Shown here piece after piece: positions 49,979-58,561 of a stretch of 64,000 nucleotides of DNA (the stretch's first letter is position 1; each line of letters begins with the position of its first letter). Location of the stretch: NCBI GenBank assembly GCA_022827095.1, contig JAJDTP010000016.1:62001-126000 (forward strand), in the 5' to 3' direction. Source of the stretch: Dehalococcoidia bacterium (GTDB lineage: Bacteria; Chloroflexota; Dehalococcoidia; Lucifugimonadales; UBA3495). The notes beneath the pieces were generated by a model. The model was not told where the DNA came from. It was given only the letters and a program-made list of their open reading frames with translations, and made no database searches. The position numbers were made by a program, and so were the translations under genes.

Positions 49979-50182
49979 CTAATCCGTCATCAGTTCGAGC
50001 ACGTCCTGCGCGAAGACCATGTCCTCCTCGCCCACCTGGTCAGGATCGTCGGGGCTGGTGAGGTAACGGACGAACAGCCACACGCCGTCGCGGGGGTTGG
50101 AGACCACTTCGGCGGTGGCTCCGCTGTAGAGCCCCACCTTCTGGCCCGGCTCAACTTCAAACAGGTTTACGATGTCAGCCAT
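49979..50182 (-). CDS. Small hypothetical protein
   Basis: A 67-residue protein: EPGQKVGLYSGATAEVVSNPRDGVWLFVRYLTSP and an acidic tail. The strand-rich pattern resembles a small SH3-like or KOW-like fold. 5 bases separate it from the downstream small gene; both lie just downstream of the Rieske beta gene. Unknown function. Confidence 0.58.
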   Translation of the reverse strand: MADIVNLFEVEPGQKVGLYSGATAEVVSNPRDGVWLFVRYLTSPDDPDQVGEEDMVFAQDVLELMTD

Positions 50183-50201
50183 AAAGCACCCTCATTCCAG
50201 C

Positions 50202-50298
50202 CCGCTGTCATTGCCAGCGAAGCGCGGCAATCTCGTCGGCGTAGCAGTCATCCTTCACCAGATTGCCGCGTCGCTGCGCTCCTCGCAATGACAGCGGG
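50202..50298. repeat. Repeat family R2, copy
   Basis: Begins CCCGCTGTCATTGCCAGCG and ends CGCAATGACAGCGGG, so the ends form a 12-base inverted repeat. Contains GAAGCGCGGCAATCTCGT and an opposed arm. It separates the small-gene pair from the Rieske beta gene. Confidence 0.78.
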
Positions 50299-50308
50299 AC
50301 GCCGTCGA

Positions 50309-50854
50309 TTAGAAGAAGAACGTCAGGTTTTTGGCGAGGAGCACGTTCTGGTCGAGGAAGACCTGCCGCTGGGCGATGCGCCACTGGCCATCCACCCGGC
50401 GCAGCCGGTCCTCGCGGCGGCCCACCAAGATGTCGGTCTCGGTGGCGACGCGGTTGCGATAGATTATGAACCGGCAGCGCAACGACACCTCCCCGGCGTC
50501 GGCTGCGCTGGGCGTGGCCTCCGTTATTTCGACGTTGGTTACCAGGTGGGAGAGGCGTGACAGGGGTTCCTCGGCCCAGTGGACGCCGGTGAGGATCTGA
50601 CGGACCCGCTGGGTCAGCGTGGTCTTGCCCTCGTCGAACCAGTTGATGTCCTGTCCCTCGCGGGTGAACTCGCGCTCCAGCTCGCCGAACTTGACGTTGC
50701 GGCGCATGGGCACCCAATACCGTACATCATCCGAGAGCAAGTCCAGCCATTCCTCGTACCGACGGTCATCCAGCAGGTTGGCCTCGTGGTACAGGAACGC
50801 CTCGACGTCCTGCTTCAGCAGGAGCAACGCCAGGGGGTCGTTGGCAACAACCAT
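50309..50854 (-). CDS. Aromatic-ring-hydroxylating dioxygenase beta subunit
   Basis: A 181-residue protein of the small-subunit type (NTF2-like fold): FLYHEANLLDDRRYEEWLDLLSDDVRYWVPMRRN, VTNVEITEA and RRVDGQWRIAQRQVFLDQ. The small subunit is structural in alpha3beta3 Rieske dioxygenases. ATG 50854 was chosen for GGAGA upstream. It lies downstream of the alpha subunit gene, separated by a repeat R1 copy. Confidence 0.93.
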   Translation of the reverse strand: MVVANDPLALLLLKQDVEAFLYHEANLLDDRRYEEWLDLLSDDVRYWVPMRRNVKFGELEREFTREGQDINWFDEGKTTLTQRVRQILTGVHWAEEPLSRLSHLVTNVEITEATPSAADAGEVSLRCRFIIYRNRVATETDILVGRREDRLRRVDGQWRIAQRQVFLDQNVLLAKNLTFFF

Positions 50855-50871
50855 AATGTCTCCGACAATCA

Positions 50872-50992
50872 CACCGTCGTTCCTGCGAAAGCAGGAACCC
50901 AGAAAAAATCCTGCGACCGGAACGTTGAACGGATTGATACCCTCCGTATTCCCGCTTTCGCGGGAATGACGGCATGTGTCAACACTCTCTAG
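50872..50992. repeat. Repeat family R1, copy
   Basis: Arms CGTCGTTCCTGCGAAAGCAGG and TATTCCCGCTTTCGCGGG enclose about 55 bases; the right end runs TGTCAACACTCTCTAG into the stop of the alpha-subunit gene, so the repeat supplies that stop codon context. Confidence 0.72.
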
Positions 50993-52365
50993 CAGGCCGA
51001 GCCGTTGTTGCGCCAGGTGGCGAGTCCGTCCCAGTCACGGGCGGCCATAAACTCACGCCAGCGGCTGTAGAAGCCACGCTGGTTCTGCTCGCCGGCGCGG
51101 GCTTTGGTGGTGTCGAGCACGGTGCCGTCCAGCTTGAGCCCGCCGTCCTCGAAGTCGGTGACTGCGTAGCCCATGCCCATCTGGTAGTTGTAGTCGTAGC
51201 GGCGGGCCATGGCGCCGCGGCTGGCGGCGTGGGCGTAGTTCCAGTTCTCCATGTCATCCTGCTCGGTCAGACCGGCGGGACCGGAGTAGCGGATGTAGTA
51301 CTGGCGCAGGAACTCCTTGACTTCGGGCGGCGCGGAGGCGTCGACTAGGAACCAGCGCCAAACCTCGGTCTGGTCGGGGCCGCGCGGATGCCACACGGCG
51401 ATGCTGCGTGGCTGGCGGGGCAGGTAGGACATGTTGGGGAAGATGGTCCCCGGGCCGGCCAGGATGCGCCACAGCTGGCCCTGTCGTTCCTTGCGAGCGA
51501 TCTCGCACTGGTAGAAATACTCGGACACGATGGGGTCGTTCTGGTAGGACGGTACGGGCTGCGCATCCTCGGGTCGGAGGAACATGACGGTGCCATGACC
51601 GCGCTCCGGGAAGGAGACGTCCAGGGACTTGGCGCCCTCCCGCTCACTGTTGTCGCGGCGGCCCTGGCCGGAGGGGCCGATGCCGACGAGGTCGACGGAG
51701 CGGTGGCTGATGTTGTGGTAGCGGTCGCCGATGAAGTTCTCGGCAGGGAACTTCCAGTTGCTGGGGACCATCCACTTCTCGATGCCGCCGATGATCTCGG
51801 TGCCGCCCTCGCTGCCGTCCCACCCATCGAAGAGGATGTCGAGGTAAGTCCGGAAACCGCCGATGTACTCGAGGAAGTCGGGGGCGTTGGCGTCCCAGGT
51901 GGCCCAGATGCCGCCCTTGTAATTCACCATCCGGGGCACGCGGATCAGACCCCACTGGGACTTGTCCAGCTCCTCATGATAGGCGTCCTTATAGAAGGGC
52001 ACGCCGACCAGGGCGCCGTCGGTGGCGAAGCTCCAGCCGTGGTAGGGGCAGGTGAAGATGGGGGTGTTGCCTTCGTCGTAGCGGCAGACCTTCATGCCCC
52101 GGTGCATGCAGGAGTTGAGAAACACATGGATCTCGCCCTGGCGGTCACGGCACAGGATCACCGACTCCTCGCCCATAGACGATACGAAGAAGTCACCGGG
52201 CTTGGAGACCTGGCTTTCGTGGCCGACGAAGAGCCAGGCGCGGGTGAAGATGCGCTCCTGTTCCTCGGCGTAGATGTCGGAATTTACGAAGATCTCGCGG
52301 CTGACCATACCGTTGTCGCGGTCAACCAGGCCGCTGTAACTGCTGGGCTGGAAAGTGATCGCCAT
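50989..52365 (-). CDS. Rieske aromatic-ring-hydroxylating dioxygenase alpha subunit
   Basis: A 458-residue oxygenase large subunit. The Rieske [2Fe-2S] site is CMH at 86-88 and CPYH at 106-109. The mononuclear iron His pair is in GDRYHNISHR, with a downstream Asp/Glu expected. ATG 52365 has a GGAGGG-type site just upstream. It activates O2 to hydroxylate an aromatic or other substrate, fed by a ferredoxin/reductase not encoded nearby. The operon is alpha, beta, then two tiny genes. Confidence 0.95.
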   Translation of the reverse strand: MAITFQPSSYSGLVDRDNGMVSREIFVNSDIYAEEQERIFTRAWLFVGHESQVSKPGDFFVSSMGEESVILCRDRQGEIHVFLNSCMHRGMKVCRYDEGNTPIFTCPYHGWSFATDGALVGVPFYKDAYHEELDKSQWGLIRVPRMVNYKGGIWATWDANAPDFLEYIGGFRTYLDILFDGWDGSEGGTEIIGGIEKWMVPSNWKFPAENFIGDRYHNISHRSVDLVGIGPSGQGRRDNSEREGAKSLDVSFPERGHGTVMFLRPEDAQPVPSYQNDPIVSEYFYQCEIARKERQGQLWRILAGPGTIFPNMSYLPRQPRSIAVWHPRGPDQTEVWRWFLVDASAPPEVKEFLRQYYIRYSGPAGLTEQDDMENWNYAHAASRGAMARRYDYNYQMGMGYAVTDFEDGGLKLDGTVLDTTKARAGEQNQRGFYSRWREFMAARDWDGLATWRNNGSAC

Positions 52366-52567
52366 GTTGTCCCCTCCGGGCGCGGCTTGCATAGCCGAAT
52401 GGTATCACACCGTGTGCGTTGGATGTTTCCCGCGGGCCATTCCTTTGGGGATGTCAGCGGGGCGCGCTCACCATCAATAGCGCGGAATAATAGTGACATT
52501 CCCACACAGCCGACCCGCTTCGGTTATTGCTGCGCTGTCACGGAAGGAATTTTGTCGGGTTGGTACA

Positions 52568-52960
52568 ATGGAAACGAACGAGGGCAGTCGGTCAACGTGG
52601 AGATTTGTCGATGGTTTGCTGGCCGTTACGGCCAGTATGGCTATTGCGGTGGCAATCAGTTACTGCCAGAGCTGTGCCGGGTTATGGGGTATCGGTTTCT
52701 TTAAAGGGCTGACCGAGAAGGACGATGGCGTGATCATACTGGGGACGCTGCTGCTGTTCCCCTCCACCGTCGCGCTGTATGGAGTTTTGCAGATGTGGTT
52801 CGCCGCGAAAGAAGCCGTTGAGAAAAGGGCCATGGAGAGAGGGCGCAGGCATGAGCGCGAACGCATCAAAAAGGTGCTGGCGGAACGGGGGATAACGCTT
52901 CCCCCTGAAATCGCCAGCATTCTTGCCGACGAATCTGACGCCGACCGGCCGCAGCGGTAG
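52568..52960 (+). CDS. Two-span membrane protein with basic tail
   Basis: A 130-residue protein from ATG 52568. Two hydrophobic segments, FVDGLLAVTASMAIAVAI and VIILGTLLLFPSTVALYGVL, then a charged helical tail (RAMERGRRHERERIKKVLAERG). Ribosome site weak. Divergent from the Rieske operon. Its layout resembles the protein at 22598-23077. Unknown function. Confidence 0.55.
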   Translation: METNEGSRSTWRFVDGLLAVTASMAIAVAISYCQSCAGLWGIGFFKGLTEKDDGVIILGTLLLFPSTVALYGVLQMWFAAKEAVEKRAMERGRRHERERIKKVLAERGITLPPEIASILADESDADRPQR

Positions 52961-52966
52961 TGACCG

Positions 52967-53860
52967 CTACGTCTGCCCCAACTCAACACCCGCCAGCGCT
53001 TCCAGCACCCGAGCGACTATAGGGTAGCCCTCGTCTCCCCAGCCCTCGGCCTGGGCTTGCTTGTACAGCGCATCCGCGACCGAGCCAGTGCCGGCCGGAG
53101 CCTCGAGCCGTTCCGCCATGGCGCAGGCCAGGGCCACGTCTTTAGCCACGATGTCCAGGGTGCCGCCGGCCGCAAACGATCGATGCAGTATGCTGTTGGG
53201 GATCGCGTTGAACGCCCGACTGGCGCCGGCGCTGACCGGCACGATCTCCGCCAGGACCGCCGGGTTCACGCCGCCCATGCGCGCCATCAACATCCCCTCG
53301 ATGGCGGCGATCAGGTTGGTGTAGCCCATGTACTGGGTCGCCAGCTTGGCGACGCAGCCGGCGCCGGCCGGCCCGACGTAGAACACTTGGGCCGCGACCG
53401 AGTCCAGCGTGGTCCGGACGCTTTCGAACACCGCAGCATCGCCGCCGACCATCATGGTCATGGTGGGCGGACGGCCGCTCACCGGCGCGTCCAGCATGGT
53501 CAGGCCGCGCTCCACGCAGGCGGCGGACACCCGGCGGGCGACATCAGGGTCGTTGGTGGTGGTGTCCACCAGCGCCGCGCCGTCGGGCATGGCGGACAGC
53601 ACGCCGGCCTCGTTGCCCAGCAGGACGGACTCGACCTGGGTTGGACCGGGCAGCGAGGTCCAGACGACCTGACAATCGGCCACCGCTTGCTCGGCGCTGT
53701 CCGACCAGTGGGCGCCGCGATCCAGCAGGGGTTCCGCCGCCTGTCGCCTGATGTCGTGGACTGCCAGGTCGACGCCGGCATCCAGCAGGCAACCGGCCAT
53801 GAGGCTGCCCATGGTGCCGACGCCGATGAATGCTTGCTTGTTGGGCAGTACGGCGCTCAT
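52967..53860 (-). CDS. NAD(P)-dependent beta-hydroxyacid dehydrogenase
   Basis: A 297-residue protein of the 3-hydroxyisobutyrate dehydrogenase family. The Rossmann FIGVGTMGSLMAG is near the N-terminus, DAPVSGRPPTMTMMVGG is the family motif, and VAKLATQYMGYTNL holds the catalytic lysine. ATG 53860 was chosen for GGGGTGAG upstream. It follows the DUF3574 gene closely on the same strand. Substrate unknown. Confidence 0.9.
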   Translation of the reverse strand: MSAVLPNKQAFIGVGTMGSLMAGCLLDAGVDLAVHDIRRQAAEPLLDRGAHWSDSAEQAVADCQVVWTSLPGPTQVESVLLGNEAGVLSAMPDGAALVDTTTNDPDVARRVSAACVERGLTMLDAPVSGRPPTMTMMVGGDAAVFESVRTTLDSVAAQVFYVGPAGAGCVAKLATQYMGYTNLIAAIEGMLMARMGGVNPAVLAEIVPVSAGASRAFNAIPNSILHRSFAAGGTLDIVAKDVALACAMAERLEAPAGTGSVADALYKQAQAEGWGDEGYPIVARVLEALAGVELGQT

Positions 53861-53875
53861 GCTCACCCCATCCAA

Positions 53876-54307
53876 TCAGTAGACTGCGGCGCAGGCCGGC
53901 AGCGACGTGTAGAAGACGGCCTGCTGATCAAACTGTGCCTTGTATATATCGGATATGTTTCGGACGGCAGCGACGCTGTCCCCCACGCCATCGGCGGGAA
54001 CCAGGACGTTGAGGACCTTGGTTGACTCCCGGTAGAGACGACCTTCCGCGGTGTCAAACCACTGGCCGCGAGCGTCGAGCACCGTCAGCCCGTCGGGGAA
54101 ATGGGGTGTTACCGTGTCCGCCAGGAAAGATTGCCACTCTTCTTCGGTAAGTGTTACCCCGCTGCCTTTTTCCAGTCCAAAATACACATTGATTTCAGTG
54201 AAGGAATCCATGCCGCCGGGACAGACGGTATCGCCGCCGGCTGCGCAGCCCGCCACCAAGAGCAGGCACGCAACGGCGGCGGCGACGCACGTTGCCGGAA
54301 ATCGCAT
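53876..54307 (-). CDS. DUF3574 lipoprotein
   Basis: A 143-residue lipoprotein: the leader ends in the lipobox VAGC-AAG. The mature part is DUF3574: NVYFGLEKG, LTEEEWQSFLADTVTPHFPDGLTVLDARGQW and AVFYTSLPACAAVY. ATG 54307 gives the signal peptide; a longer frame to 55252 is antisense to the LLM 5 gene and artefactual. Lies 5 bases after the LLM 5 gene, so one transcript. Confidence 0.85.
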   Translation of the reverse strand: MRFPATCVAAAVACLLLVAGCAAGGDTVCPGGMDSFTEINVYFGLEKGSGVTLTEEEWQSFLADTVTPHFPDGLTVLDARGQWFDTAEGRLYRESTKVLNVLVPADGVGDSVAAVRNISDIYKAQFDQQAVFYTSLPACAAVY

Positions 54308-54312
54308 CGGGC

Positions 54313-55479
54313 CTAGTAGTGGTCCACCAGCGGTATCTCGTGCAGGGCAGGGATGACCTCGCGGCCGATCAGTTCGATGGAGCGCATCACGTCCTCGTGG
54401 GCCATGGCTCCCTCGTTGCCGTAGATGTGCAGGTAGCCGGGGTTGAGGCGTTCGACGATCATGGACAGCTTTTCCCGCACGGTGTCGGGGCTGCCCACGA
54501 TGATGTTGTTGGCCTCCTGCAGTTCCTCGTAGGTCATCATGCGACCAAACCCGCCGGCGCCGGGCAGCGTCCGCTGGATGTTGACCGCCTCGCGGGACTG
54601 GTACCCGGGCGGGTCGTTGTGCTCGCGGGGGCCACGGTTGCGGTGCTCCTGGGTCCAGAGGAACTCGCGGCCGATCTCCTGGGCCTTCTCGTCGGTGTCG
54701 GCGCAGAAGATGCGCAGCAGGTAGCCGAAGTGCTCGGGTCCGGGCTCGAACCCGGTCTCCCGGGCGGTGTCGATGTACACGTCCCGCAGGCGATGGGTGT
54801 GGTCGAGCAGCGATCCCAGGTTCATGTAGGGGTGCTCGTGGCGCGCCGCCCATACGACGCTCTCCGGACTGCTGAAGCCGGGGAACCAGATGGGCGGATG
54901 AGGCTTCTGCATGGGCAGCACCCACGGGTTCACTTTCCGGTAATGGTAGTACTCGCCCTCGTAGCGGAACGGGCCGGGCTCGGTCCAGCACTTGATGATC
55001 AGGTCGTGGGCTTCCTCGAAGCGGTCGCGGTTCTGCGGCGGCGCGATGCCGCCCTGGAGGGTCTCCACCGCCGTTCCGCGCACGAAGCCGGAGATGATGC
55101 GGCCGCCCGAGATGCAGTCCAGCATGGCGATTTCCTCGGCCATGCGGATGGGATCGTTGACGGCGATGACGTTGCCCAGGATGGCGATCTTGGTATTTCG
55201 CGTCACCTTGGCAATTACAGCCGCGTCGATGTTGACCGCTGGCTTCATGCACCAGTACGAGGCGTGGTGCTCGTTGGACATGATGCCATCGAAGCCGTTC
55301 TGGTCGGCCCAGGTGTACTGCTCGTGGTACTGGTTGTAGAGGATGTGGGCCTTTTCGGGGTCGAAGTGCGAGTTGGAGAAGTCCAGGCGCCCCGACTCGT
55401 ACTGTGACACCTCATCGTCGGTGACGTAGCCGTAGGGCTGTTCGGAAAACCAGAAAACTTCCACATGGTCTTTGGGCAT
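54313..55479 (-). CDS. LLM-class flavin oxidoreductase 5
   Basis: A 388-residue luciferase-family enzyme, longest of the five. Begins MPKDHVEVFWFSEQPYGYV and has MSNEHHASYWCMKPA (EHH motif), ILGNVIAVNDPIRMAEEIAMLDCISGGRIISGFVRG, and PPIWFPGFSSPESVVWAARHEHPY. The EHH and the longer insert resemble luciferase-alpha and alkanal-monooxygenase-type enzymes. ATG 55479 has AGGAGG upstream. Confidence 0.9.
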   Translation of the reverse strand: MPKDHVEVFWFSEQPYGYVTDDEVSQYESGRLDFSNSHFDPEKAHILYNQYHEQYTWADQNGFDGIMSNEHHASYWCMKPAVNIDAAVIAKVTRNTKIAILGNVIAVNDPIRMAEEIAMLDCISGGRIISGFVRGTAVETLQGGIAPPQNRDRFEEAHDLIIKCWTEPGPFRYEGEYYHYRKVNPWVLPMQKPHPPIWFPGFSSPESVVWAARHEHPYMNLGSLLDHTHRLRDVYIDTARETGFEPGPEHFGYLLRIFCADTDEKAQEIGREFLWTQEHRNRGPREHNDPPGYQSREAVNIQRTLPGAGGFGRMMTYEELQEANNIIVGSPDTVREKLSMIVERLNPGYLHIYGNEGAMAHEDVMRSIELIGREVIPALHEIPLVDHY

Positions 55480-55510
55480 CAGGAGCCTCCTCGCTGTGGG
55501 CCGGCGGAAA

Positions 55511-55530
55511 GGGCCCGGAACGCCGGGCCC
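55511..55530 (-). terminator. GC-rich hairpin upstream of LLM 5
   Basis: A perfect 8-bp stem, GGGCCCGG with CCGGGCCC around a 4-base loop, followed on the minus strand by TTTCC. It lies 30 bases before the LLM 5 start and 250 bases after the broken HEPN gene. Either a terminator of the upstream unit or a leader hairpin. Confidence 0.45.
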
Positions 55531-55782
55531 GGTGGTCGATGGGCGCAGTATAGGGAGGGGTGGGCGGGGTTGCAAATGGGAGGATCCGCTTGGACCTGGC
55601 GACCAAGCGAGAGAAATTCAGTCACTCGCAAACCGCAAGAGCGACACTCGAAGAAAGTCTGTCGGTTGACGGAAATCTACGCGCCCAACAGGCCTAATGA
55701 TCAGGAGGAGGTTCATCCACTTCGATTGCAGGCTGATCAGCTTACCTGTGTCCGCACGGTTTGAGGATCTTGACTCTACTGC

Positions 55783-56274
55783 TCAACTTCTCCGCACAAA
55801 TAGCAGGTGCGTGGCGAATCGTCGGCGTTCTTGGGGCGTCGTAGCCAGGAACGCTTGGGTAGCGTCGCGGGCGCGCCGGATGTTCCGCATGGTCTGCGTT
55901 CGGGTCAAGGGCGTGGCCGGGTTAGGGTTGTAATCGGCCTCGTGGCGTTGGGCTTGCAGTTCGATAAAAGTTTCGGCGAAGTCCTGTATGTCGGTGTGGA
56001 AAGTTGCCATTCGGCTCGCGTTGAGCATCTGGTTCCGGGCAGTCCCGTGGTTAAGCACCCGTTGCGTAGCGGTCTATTCTTCGGTCCTGCGAACGGCTGC
56101 TCCTGATCCGATTAGCGTGTCCGCGTTGCTGTTGGCGAGTGCATGGAACATGGCGTAGTAGGCGGCGCTGTTCGCTTTCCTGAGATGGGTCTGCTGCGGC
56201 CTGCCTCTGGTCTCACCGTGTAGCGGCGCCCCGGCCAGCATGTCGGCCAGTTCGAGCAGTTGCTCCCAGTTCAT
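55783..56274 (-). pseudogene. HEPN-domain gene interrupted by an in-frame amber codon
   Basis: A single 164-codon frame from ATG 56274 to the stop at 55783, broken at codon 67 by TAG (56076-56074). Upstream: MNWEQLLELADML and LRKANSAAYYAMFHALAN, the HEPN start. Downstream: TATQRVLNHGTARNQMLNA, FAETFIELQAQRHEADYNP. A TGG-to-TAG change would restore the usual EW before a helix. The two parts are otherwise perfectly in frame, so this is probably a nonsense mutation, or a case of readthrough. Confidence 0.72.
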
Positions 56275-56280
56275 GCGTTG

Positions 56281-56616
56281 CTACTCCTCGTAGCATTCAG
56301 GGTTTGACATCTCTGACCACTCTCTGTATTCGGTGGCTTCGACGTAAGATTCCGTGGTGAGGTGGACGCCCCACTTCGCGAGATTGTCTCGGTTCCTTCT
56401 CTTGAAACCGTTCAGCCACGCCGGGATCAGGAGGTCTCCGTTCCCGGAGTAGACGACCACGATGTGGTGGTATGGGTCTCCGTATTGATCCTCGCCCGGC
56501 GTGATCCTGACTTCGTCGATCGAGATGCCTTCGGTGGTGATGTGCTCCAGATCCTGGAGGACGATCTGAGTTACGCTTTGTTCGGCCTCAGGGCTCAGTA
56601 TTTTTGCTGCTGTCAT
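56281..56616 (-). CDS. Partner of the HEPN gene, unknown family
   Basis: A 111-residue protein with GGAGG before ATG 56616. The N-terminus is helical (SPEAEQSVTQIVLQDLEHI); the centre has ISIDEVRITPGEDQYGDPYHHIVVVY, then LIPAWLNGFKRRNRDNL. It ends 6 bases before the HEPN gene, suggesting a two-gene toxin-antitoxin-like unit in which this would be the antitoxin. No known fold recognised. Confidence 0.62.
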   Translation of the reverse strand: MTAAKILSPEAEQSVTQIVLQDLEHITTEGISIDEVRITPGEDQYGDPYHHIVVVYSGNGDLLIPAWLNGFKRRNRDNLAKWGVHLTTESYVEATEYREWSEMSNPECYEE

Positions 56617-57247
56617 GGAGCCTCCGGTGTCTCGGGGCACACTGGTGAAAGTGGTTGAGCGGTCCATCAGGGGCGGTTGTCTTGTCGAGCGTTACCATCC
56701 TATATGCCTTGCATTTTATCAAGCGGCAACTCTCGGGTAATGACGGAATCAGGCAAAGATTTGGATGGTTGGACTAATTGCCACATTCGTTAATGCGCTG
56801 GTCGACCTCCGGCCAGGCTACCGTGAGTCGGAAGAGAGAAGTTCCTCACACGAGTAAGGTCGTGCAAAATTCCGCCAGGGGTTCGGGTTGTCATTGCGAG
56901 GCGCTCGCGCCGTGGCAATCTCGTGGGTTCGCAGTTGCTCGCTGCGGCCCGACACTACATCAACGAGATTTCCACTCTTAGCTCGCAATGACCAAATGGG
57001 AGACTGAATGACCCTGTAGCATAGCCCAGGGCCATTCGATTATTGCTCTGCGACCACCAGTATCCGTCATTCCGGCGAAAGCCGGAATCCAGGTATCCTT
57101 TGCGTCTGAAAATCCCGCCCATCCTGTACATCCATGCAAAGAAACCATTTGAAACGGAATGCTGCCAGCATAGCCACTTTGCCTTGTTAAGCGCGCTCCG
57201 CTGGGTTATCATCCCTGCGCCCGGCTTCGGCCCCGCTCCGGTCGCCC
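56617..57247. other. Gene-free stretch with repeats R2 and half of R1
   Basis: About 630 bases with no supported gene. It contains an R2-like copy at 56889-56992 (TTGTCATTGCGAGG, then GAGATTTCC and CTCGCAATGA), a half copy of R1 at 57064-57093 (CGTCATTCCGGCGAAAGCCGG), and a word AATCCCGCCCATCCTG that resembles part of family R3. Nothing else stands out. Confidence 0.65.
56889..56992. repeat. Repeat family R2, diverged copy
   Basis: Outer arms GTCATTGCGAG and CTCGCAATGAC are inverted. The middle differs more from the other R2 copies. Non-coding. Confidence 0.7.
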
Positions 57248-58387
57248 ATGCTCTCTTTGCCGCAATTATCACCGACTGCGTCCCGCCGGTTCCGTTTGCT
57301 GGCCGCGCTGGCCGTCGCCGTCATCGCGCTGGTCGTGATCTGGCAACTGCTGGCCGTGCTTCTGCCGTTCCTGCTCAGCGGTTTGTTGGCCTACCTGCTG
57401 TTGCCGTTGGTGAACGCCGCGGAACGACGGACCCCGTTCGGCCAGCGCTGGCCCCGGGTCACGCGGATGGCGACTTCCGGCCTGATCCTTCTGCTCTTGC
57501 TGCTCCTCCTCCTGTCCGTCATTGCCGTCGGGGTGCTCCGCCTGGTCGATCAATCGACCGCTCTAGTGGAGCGCGCCCCCGATCTCGTAGCCGAAGTAAA
57601 GCACATTTACCACGCCTTCATGGCCGAGTACGAAACACGGGTCCCGCCCGACATACGCGCGATGATCGATCCTCGAGTGGACGAATTGCGTCAGGTGTTG
57701 GTCAACGGGCTCGAAGAGGCCCTGTTCCGGCTTGTGGGCATCCTGCAATCCGGAGTCGGGTTGGTTGTATCCTTGGTCACCGTCCCGATAATTCTCTTCT
57801 ACCTGCTGTACGAGCCGGACGGGTTGGGCAGAGGCGTCCGCAGATTGCTGCCCCGCTCGATACGCGACGATCTGTGCGAAATCGTGCGGCTGTCAGGCGC
57901 ATCGATCGGAGCCTATCTACGAGTGCAACTGGCCCTCGGCGCAATGATCGGGATCGTGACCGGCCTGGCATTGTGGGCGCTGGGAGTGCCGTTGGCTCCC
58001 ATACTGGCCATCGTGGCCTTCTTCGGCGAATTGATTCCCATCGTCGGTCCCACCATATCACTGGTCTTTGCCATCGTCGTGATGCTGGTGACGGATTGGA
58101 CGAAAACGCCGCTGGTAATCGCCCTGTACCTGGTGTTGCAGGCGTTGCAGAACATCCTCATCGCCCCGAGGATGCAGGGCCAGGCCCTGGGCTTGCACCC
58201 GCTGGCCGTCGTCCTCGCCCTGGCGATATTCGGACTCTTCCTCGGCTTCTGGGGCGTTCTGGTCGCCGCTCCGTTCACTGCCGCCGGCTACCGCGTGCTC
58301 AGCTACGTCGTTCAGGAATGGGACGCGGCGAACCGATTCCCCGATCCCCAGGATGAAGCCGTCCCAGACGATCCAACACAGTCCTGA
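57248..58387 (+). CDS. AI-2E family transporter (PerM-like)
   Basis: A 379-residue membrane protein of the AI-2E/PerM family. Around eight hydrophobic segments; the soluble stretch near VDQSTALVERAPDLVAEVKHIYHAF is typical, as are the later GELIPIVGPTISLVFAI and QGQALGLHPLAVVLALAIFG blocks. Family members move autoinducer-2, lipids or sodium; the substrate cannot be told. Isolated gene. Confidence 0.92.
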   Translation: MLSLPQLSPTASRRFRLLAALAVAVIALVVIWQLLAVLLPFLLSGLLAYLLLPLVNAAERRTPFGQRWPRVTRMATSGLILLLLLLLLLSVIAVGVLRLVDQSTALVERAPDLVAEVKHIYHAFMAEYETRVPPDIRAMIDPRVDELRQVLVNGLEEALFRLVGILQSGVGLVVSLVTVPIILFYLLYEPDGLGRGVRRLLPRSIRDDLCEIVRLSGASIGAYLRVQLALGAMIGIVTGLALWALGVPLAPILAIVAFFGELIPIVGPTISLVFAIVVMLVTDWTKTPLVIALYLVLQALQNILIAPRMQGQALGLHPLAVVLALAIFGLFLGFWGVLVAAPFTAAGYRVLSYVVQEWDAANRFPDPQDEAVPDDPTQS

Positions 58388-58449
58388 AAGCCGCAGCATT
58401 CGGGAAACCGCAACTGGTAACGCGTAACTGTTCAGGGCTGCGGAGAACG

Positions 58450-58561
58450 TGTCATTGCGAGCGAAGCGTGGCAATCTCGTTGGCGTAGGGGAGTCTTTCA
58501 GGGCTGGTGTTGCTATGGTGGCGTCGAGATTGCCACGGCGCAGGCGCCTCGCAATGACAAC
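58450..58561. repeat. Repeat family R2, intact reference copy
   Basis: Runs from TGTCATTGCGAGCGAAGCG to CTCGCAATGACAAC, with internal GGCAATCTCGTTGGCG opposed to CGTCGAGATTGCC. It is the closest match to the copy split by IS110 at 19661/20968. Confidence 0.8.

Noticed and set aside
54308-55252. Upstream extension of the DUF3574 gene to 55252
   Set aside because: The extra 315 residues are His/Arg/Pro-rich and overlap the LLM 5 gene in another frame of the same strand; the lipoprotein signal begins at 54307.
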